Assembly (NCBI GenBank): GCA_905331475.1
Contig: CAJNYU010002132.1
Location: forward strand, 62,001-126,000
Direction of reading: 5' to 3'
Source of the DNA: Rotaria socialis
Taxonomy: Eukaryota; Rotifera; Eurotatoria; Philodinida; Philodinidae
Length of the DNA stretch: 64,000 nt
Shown here: positions 58,732 through 64,000 of the stretch, piece by piece
Layout of the letters: every line of letters begins with the position of its first letter
Position numbering within the stretch: position 1 is the stretch's first letter
Notes under the pieces: model-generated
Told to the model about the DNA's origin: nothing
Seen by the model: only the letters and a program-made list of their open reading frames with translations
Databases searched by the model: none
Position numbers and translations under genes: made by a program

Positions 58732-59913
58732 TTACAAATGTGTTGGATAATGATATTCATAATAGTCTCCGGTTGTTCCTGTCGGTGTCGATGATGGACT
58801 TGGACTATCGGTATTATTATTATGATGATGATGATTGTTCGATGCTGACGCTGTACCGTTTTCTAATGGTGGTGTAACACGTTTTTCTTTTTGTCGTCGA
58901 TTACAAAACCATACACGAACAACTTCTTTTTCAAGTTGTAATTGATCCGCTAACTGTGCTATATCTTGTGCAGCTGGTTTAGGATTACGTGCAAAATTTA
59001 TTTCAAGTGCTTGCTTTATACTAACTTCAATCGATGTACGTTTTTTACGTTTACGTCCGCTAGCAGCAATTTTCTCCATTGAATTTGATGTGCCTGTTTG
59101 AGATTCGGAATCTTCTAGCCATTTGGCTAATAGTGGACGTAATTTACACATATTTTTAAAACTTAATTGTAATGCTTCAAAACGACATATTGTTGTTTGA
59201 CTAAAAACATTTCCATAGAGATTACCAAGTGCAAGGCCAACATCAGCTTGTGTATAACCAAGTTTAATACGTCGTTGTTTGAATTGTTTTGAAAAACGAT
59301 TTAAATCATTATTATCAATATTTATTTGATGATCATCATCATCATTAATCGATTGATTATTAGGTGTATGAATTAAATTTAGATCATTATCTTCAAGCGA
59401 TGATGATGTTGGCGGTGGTAAAGATGTTGGTACTTGAAAATGATGTTCATGATCAGTCGATGATGAACCATAGGTTGGAATAAATTGGTGATTTGTTAAA
59501 TAAGGTTGATGATGAGGGTAATTGGACGATGGATAATAATTCGAATGATTTGTTGGCCAATAGTCTTCAATTGATAGTCCATGTTGTTTATGTGGATGAT
59601 GTTGCATAATAACTGGCCAAGCTGTACTATTTAACGGACTTGTTGATGATGGAGAAATACTTTTTCGTTCGTTAATATTATTTGTACTGTTACTTGTTGT
59701 AAATAAATAATTATGATTTGGTTTAATATCATTTTGTTGTAGAATTAAATCATTTGATGAATCGGATGATGCTGAATAAAAAAATGGATTTGATGATGAT
59801 GATGTATCATGTTGATGTTGTTGATGAAATGGATGTAAATGATGTGTATGAATATGATGATGATGTAGAGCATATGCTGTTGCTGCAGCAACGGTTGACG
59901 GTGATGTTGACAT
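58732..59913 (-). CDS. POU3F: POU class III transcription factor
   Basis: Intronless, as is usual for POU3F genes; 393 residues. The N-terminus is His/Ser/Asn/Gln rich ([20 protein letters not shown]). The POU-specific domain ends about residue 268 and contains [40 protein letters not shown] and [21 protein letters not shown] short linker leads to the POU homeodomain at about 286-345 ([34 protein letters not shown] with WFCNRR at 335-340). These strings are nearly those of Brn/Oct6 proteins, so class III is firm. It binds octamer DNA and in other animals controls neural development. The normally N-terminal part of the POU-specific domain lies around DDLNRF after an acidic stretch, apparently shorter or more divergent than in vertebrates. 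Confidence 0.93.
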   Translation of the reverse strand: MSTSPSTVAAATAYALHHHHIHTHHLHPFHQQHQHDTSSSSNPFFYSASSDSSNDLILQQNDIKPNHNYLFTTSNSTNNINERKSISPSSTSPLNSTAWPVIMQHHPHKQHGLSIEDYWPTNHSNYYPSSNYPHHQPYLTNHQFIPTYGSSSTDHEHHFQVPTSLPPPTSSSLEDNDLNLIHTPNNQSINDDDDHQINIDNNDLNRFSKQFKQRRIKLGYTQADVGLALGNLYGNVFSQTTICRFEALQLSFKNMCKLRPLLAKWLEDSESQTGTSNSMEKIAASGRKRKKRTSIEVSIKQALEINFARNPKPAAQDIAQLADQLQLEKEVVRVWFCNRRQKEKRVTPPLENGTASASNNHHHHNNNTDSPSPSSTPTGTTGDYYEYHYPTHL

Positions 59914-62900
59914 GATTTGAGAGAAAAATCATTAACAAAAAAATAACTAAAATGATTAAGAAAAAGAAAAAAAATATAGAAATTAATTACTAATTTATCT
60001 TTAGTTTTTTTGTGATTTATTTTTCTTTTATTCGGTTTCATTTTTTTCCTCTTATTACTCACCATTATTTTCTATCAATTGAATTAACGTAGATAGATAT
60101 ATATATGTAGGAAATAATCAGATAAACTGAAATCGGCTACTGAATATACGGTGGTGGTGATGGTGGGTGCTTGAAAAAGAGAAAATACAACACTGCTGAG
60201 AATCGTAGTGTTTATTTGAATATCAATATGAGAATAGAGGGATAGCTGTCGGTACTCGTGCTGGTTTTGAATGCAAATGAAATTCAGATTTGCCGCCGTC
60301 CGATGCTTCTTCTGTCAAGAAGTTGCTCTCTTTCTTCTATGGCCTAGTCGATGACAAGATAGCTTCTCTTTATTTGTGTATGTATGCATGCAACAAGTGC
60401 ATCGAACGCGAGAGAGTGAGAGAAGCAAGAAAGAGGAGGAAAACGGGTTGGTTGATTGAAGGAGTAGGAACTTGAATTTTTTTGATTGGATAGTATGACC
60501 TTTAGGGAGAGAAAAAAAAGAAGAAAAAGAATGATCGGATTCCTTTTCTTTTTTTTGCTTTTCTTCGCTTTTTTTTGATCGTTGCCATTGCGTGATTGAT
60601 GGATCTAATCGTATGTGTGTACACAAGACATTTCCTGTGTCACATAGAGAGGGACAGAGAGAGAGAGAGAGAAAGAAAAAAATGAAGAAATGATAGTGAA
60701 AAGAAACAAACAAACATATAGCAGATGGTTCGATCAGTTGGAGATCGTCTATTTGTAATTAGACAAGTCTAGAAAAAATACAACTTGAAAATTAAATTAG
60801 CTAGTTGTTTTTTCTGACTAGCTAGTCAAGATCAGAGATACGGGAAATTAGACTAATCGAGTTGTTCTTTGTCATCGTTCCTTGTATTGGATACAGTTAA
60901 TAGAGAAAAAAGAAAAGTTGATCAACGATCGACTCTAATTACAAGGCTTCTCTTCTCTTATCGAAAGAAAAGAAGCTAAAACTAATCCTTTTGCACCTTG
61001 ATAAATGTACACACGACCTTTCCAACACCTATATTTCGTTTATAATGACGGATTTGGACGTTACGCTTTTTTTTGTTCCTCATTTCAACCTACACATTAT
61101 ATTTATTATGAAAAACAATATATGGATATAGGTTTCACTGGTTTTGACTTGTTTGAGTTTTATTTTGTTCTCCCTTGATACCTTGAAAAAAGAGAAGCAT
61201 CACGCATACACACTCAAATAATCAACAGTTGGCACTTGCCCACCTTAAAACAAATATGGGAAACAAAGGAAAAAAGACACATAACAATACACAAACATAT
61301 GCACGTGCTAAGTCACAAGAGAATGAAATCTTCAATTCAATAATAAGCAAATAAAACTCGAAAATTTTCTTTTTCTGTGTTAAATGCATGATCACATTAT
61401 TATCTCTAGTCAGTCTTTTTTTCTTTTTGCATATATGCTAATTTTGCCCCTTCCTGTTGGATTCTTCTTCGAAGACAAGAAGAAGAGGAAGAATAACAAA
61501 AATCTCTCTACATATTGTTGTTAATACTATTCTATAGACTTTTTAGTTTATATTGATATCATTTAATCATATTCTTTTTTTTTAGTTTAGTAGTCTTCAA
61601 AAAGAAAAAATATTCATGCGGCATCGATCATATTTCTATTAGATCTATACAATACTACTCTTTATGGCTCACACATCTTGTTGACATTTTCTAGAAATTT
61701 ACTGAAGCGAACTTTAATCGAATTAGAAATCTACACTGAATGGATACATAAACATTTATATATATATATATAAATGAAAGAAAAAAAAAACTTATATTCT
61801 ATGTCAATAATCAATGATTTTAATTATGGTTTTTTTCCTAGAAAATAATTTGATTGGTCGTTTTCTTATTTGTCCAAAAGAGCAAAAAGAAGAAAACGAA
61901 ATAGACTGCATGTCAATAAGTACCGATCTGATTTCGTTGAAAGAAAGAAAAAAAAAGAAGAAGAGATGACAGTAAGACGAAGAGTAAAGTCAAGCATGCA
62001 TATTTATATGAATTGAATTGATCTATTCATAAATATGCGCAGATGAACAAAAGAATAACAAGACAAGACTATCAATCATTTGTACAGTGAAGCAGATGAG
62101 TCCAATCAAGAGAACGGATGGCAATGGGTGGAGTCAACAAGATAAAGACGTGACGTACATCTATAAATGATTTTTATCAATTCGAAGAGAATTTTTCTTT
62201 TTAATTAGTTGATTGAGATAGAGTGAATAAAATTAACACTAGTGTTTTGTAGGAGTCAAAAAACAGACCGACTTTAACAAAAAAGAAAAAAACTATCTAT
62301 ATATATATATATATATTTACTTGACGTATTAAAAAGCAATATTGTGAATATCAAAAAAATGAAACAAGCTAAAACATCATTCCATTGAGTTATTTTACCC
62401 TTTTGTTTTCTTCGTGTCTAATCTTATTAACCAATGATGACAAGCAATTGACGATACTCGAACTCTTCTTTCTTTTTCTATATATATTTCAATGTTTCAT
62501 CGGCTTTTATATGATATGATGGCTATTAAACAAAGATAGATCAATTTCAAGTGATGGCTTTATTTTTTACTCGCCGCACGCACGACTTGTTCCGTCATAT
62601 ATATATATATAAATGTGCACATGTTCGTGTGAGTCTATGTCAGTAAACAGTAACTACTAGAACAAGTGGCAAATGATTGTCAATACTAATGGAACGCGAC
62701 CCATTTACTTGTTACTCGTTTATGACTCGTGTCAAATTACTCACTTTGAATTGTCATCAACATTATTGCTGTCAGTAGAGGACGCCCAATGACGTTCAAC
62801 CAATATATTTGAGTACCATAGAATTGTTCGAACATGTTGCAGATATCTTTCTAAAATATACTTGAAGAACATTGAATATGTCTATTCGATGAATCTCAAG

Positions 62901-64000
62901 CTGACTATTCGAAAAAGAAACAGTATGAAATCATTACTAAATTCTTGCCATTTGAAATGAAAGAAAATTTTTACTATGAGAATAAATTTCAGTTTATACG
63001 AGTGATCGAAAGTCGTAAATTTTCACACGTACATGTTTCACTCTTATGAGTGTTACGAAACTAAAGACGATGACTTTTAGATTCATAAGATGTGGTTCCC
63101 TTTTTTTTCTTTAAAAAAAAGCCTTTTCGATCTTCCCAATAGAAACAAACTGAAAATATATGTTGATTAGCATATCTTGCAAACACTATGAAAACATTTC
63201 GAACTTTTCTCTTAACGTGACATGAAAAGTGCTTACATTAAATCAAAGTCAAGTTTAGAGAAATTTTATACACACATGTATAAAGCAAAAATTTCAATGT
63301 CGAACAAATTTTCAATCTACTTCTCCCTATATTGAACAAAAGGTATTCCGAAAGTTCTAGACATACTCAAAGTTCAAATCACTGCCGTGCATGTCTTTGA
63401 AAAAAAATTAATTTCGTAGAATTTCTTTCTACCGCCTAGTTTTCCGATTACAATTAGATACTTAAGTAAAACAGAAAAAACATTTCCGTCTTAGAAAAAA
63501 AGGTAAGTCTATTTACATCCGGTCAGATCAACTTCTATAGGTGAATAACACCACAATGGAAATCGAATCTACATTTCAACTTTCTATTTTATTTTAAAAC
63601 TAGTCAACAATGAAAGAACTAAGGTTATTTTTAAAAACTTCTACGAATCTTCTATCATCGAAGGTGTAGAATATATACATATATCAGATTTATATTTAAA
63701 ATTATGAAAATCTTTCTTACCACGTAATAAAGTCGATGAATATCATCCTTCTTCTTTTACATCTTTCGTCTTGCATTTATCGAGAAAACTCGAGAAAGTG
63801 ACAACGAAAAAAGAAGAGAAGAGAGAACTGCAGAGAGAAGAATTATCATAAACTGAATGCAATAAAATGAATATACATACTATTTGCATACATAACGGAG
63901 TGCGCGGACACGAGCTCCTGTTCGCTTCTCAGCTATGAGAAGATGCAAGATTGTTACGTTCACGGCGCGAGGAAGAGAAAAAAAGAATTTTTAAGACATT
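59914..64000. promoter_or_regulatory. 4-kb non-coding region upstream of POU gene
   Basis: No gene supported over about 4.1 kb, the longest gene-free stretch in the window. Contains GA-rich tracts (60650-60690), (TA)n runs (61757, 62300, 62597) and low-complexity T-rich DNA. Because it lies 5' of a developmental regulator, it is a reasonable place for control elements, but I can point to no particular conserved site. Confidence 0.35.

Noticed and set aside
60315-60713. 132-codon open frame on the - strand upstream of the POU gene
   Set aside because: Ser/Phe-rich translation of GA/CT-rich low-complexity DNA.
1-64000. CRISPR arrays, bacterial operons, ribosome binding sites, rRNA genes and spliced-leader RNA genes
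   Set aside because: None seen; the introns and protein families are those of an animal nuclear genome, and no string resembling the bdelloid leader was noticed by eye.

Overview
The window looks like animal nuclear DNA from a bdelloid rotifer (Adineta/Rotaria type). The evidence is an AT-rich base composition, very compact genes with many GT-AG introns of about 46-65 bp, clear metazoan orthologues (TAF13, DNAJC25, casein kinase 1 delta/epsilon, carboxypeptidase Q, GRAMD1/Aster, SLC35E1, an ERM/merlin FERM protein, a POU class III factor), and families that are strongly expanded in bdelloids (ADP-ribosyltransferase plus TPR proteins, EGF/7TM receptors). The species is an inference. Exon limits below were placed by hand from splice consensus, reading-frame phase and recalled family alignments; no search was run.

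Layout. 1-1340 is a repeat mosaic with a fold-back and a telomere-like hairpin. 2133-10377 holds a divergent actin, then TAF13 and DNAJC25 only 36 bp apart on the + strand, then a C2H2 zinc-finger gene on the - strand. A head-to-head promoter region of about 450 bp separates the zinc-finger gene from casein kinase 1 (10824-14047). 14048-28168 is gene-poor and looks accessory: a broken EGF/7TM receptor, an intronless ADP-ribosyltransferase-TPR gene, a second ADP-ribosyltransferase-like gene with a myristoylation start and degraded active-site motifs, a B-box-like/coiled-coil/UBZ gene, and a MITE carrying a poly-G run and an assembly gap.

28169-31136 is a compact + strand cluster of three genes I do not recognise (multi-span membrane protein, 84-residue protein, 269-residue conserved-looking protein). 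Then come a TLC-domain protein, a 2 kb gap with two inverted-repeat elements, carboxypeptidase Q (-), a 524-bp fold-back with telomere-like repeats at its tip, SLC35E1 (+), a CFAP97/hemingway-like gene (-) ending 44 bp from it, a proline/methionine-rich protein, GRAMD1 (13 exons), and an unknown 260-residue protein.

48741-51224 holds two tandem NUDT6-like Nudix genes on the - strand that share a 307-bp identical tract; one of them is split by an assembly join (single N) with a 222-bp duplicated overlap. 51987-55437 is an ERM/merlin-type FERM gene in 12 exons. 57208-57346 is a hAT-type MITE with a perfect 8-bp target duplication. 58732-59913 is an intronless POU3F-like gene, followed by about 4 kb of non-coding DNA that may hold its control elements.

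Most genes are ordinary housekeeping or developmental genes. The unusual content is the ADP-ribosyltransferase island, the fold-back elements with telomere-like tips, the possible trans-spliced gene pairs and the Nudix conversion tract.
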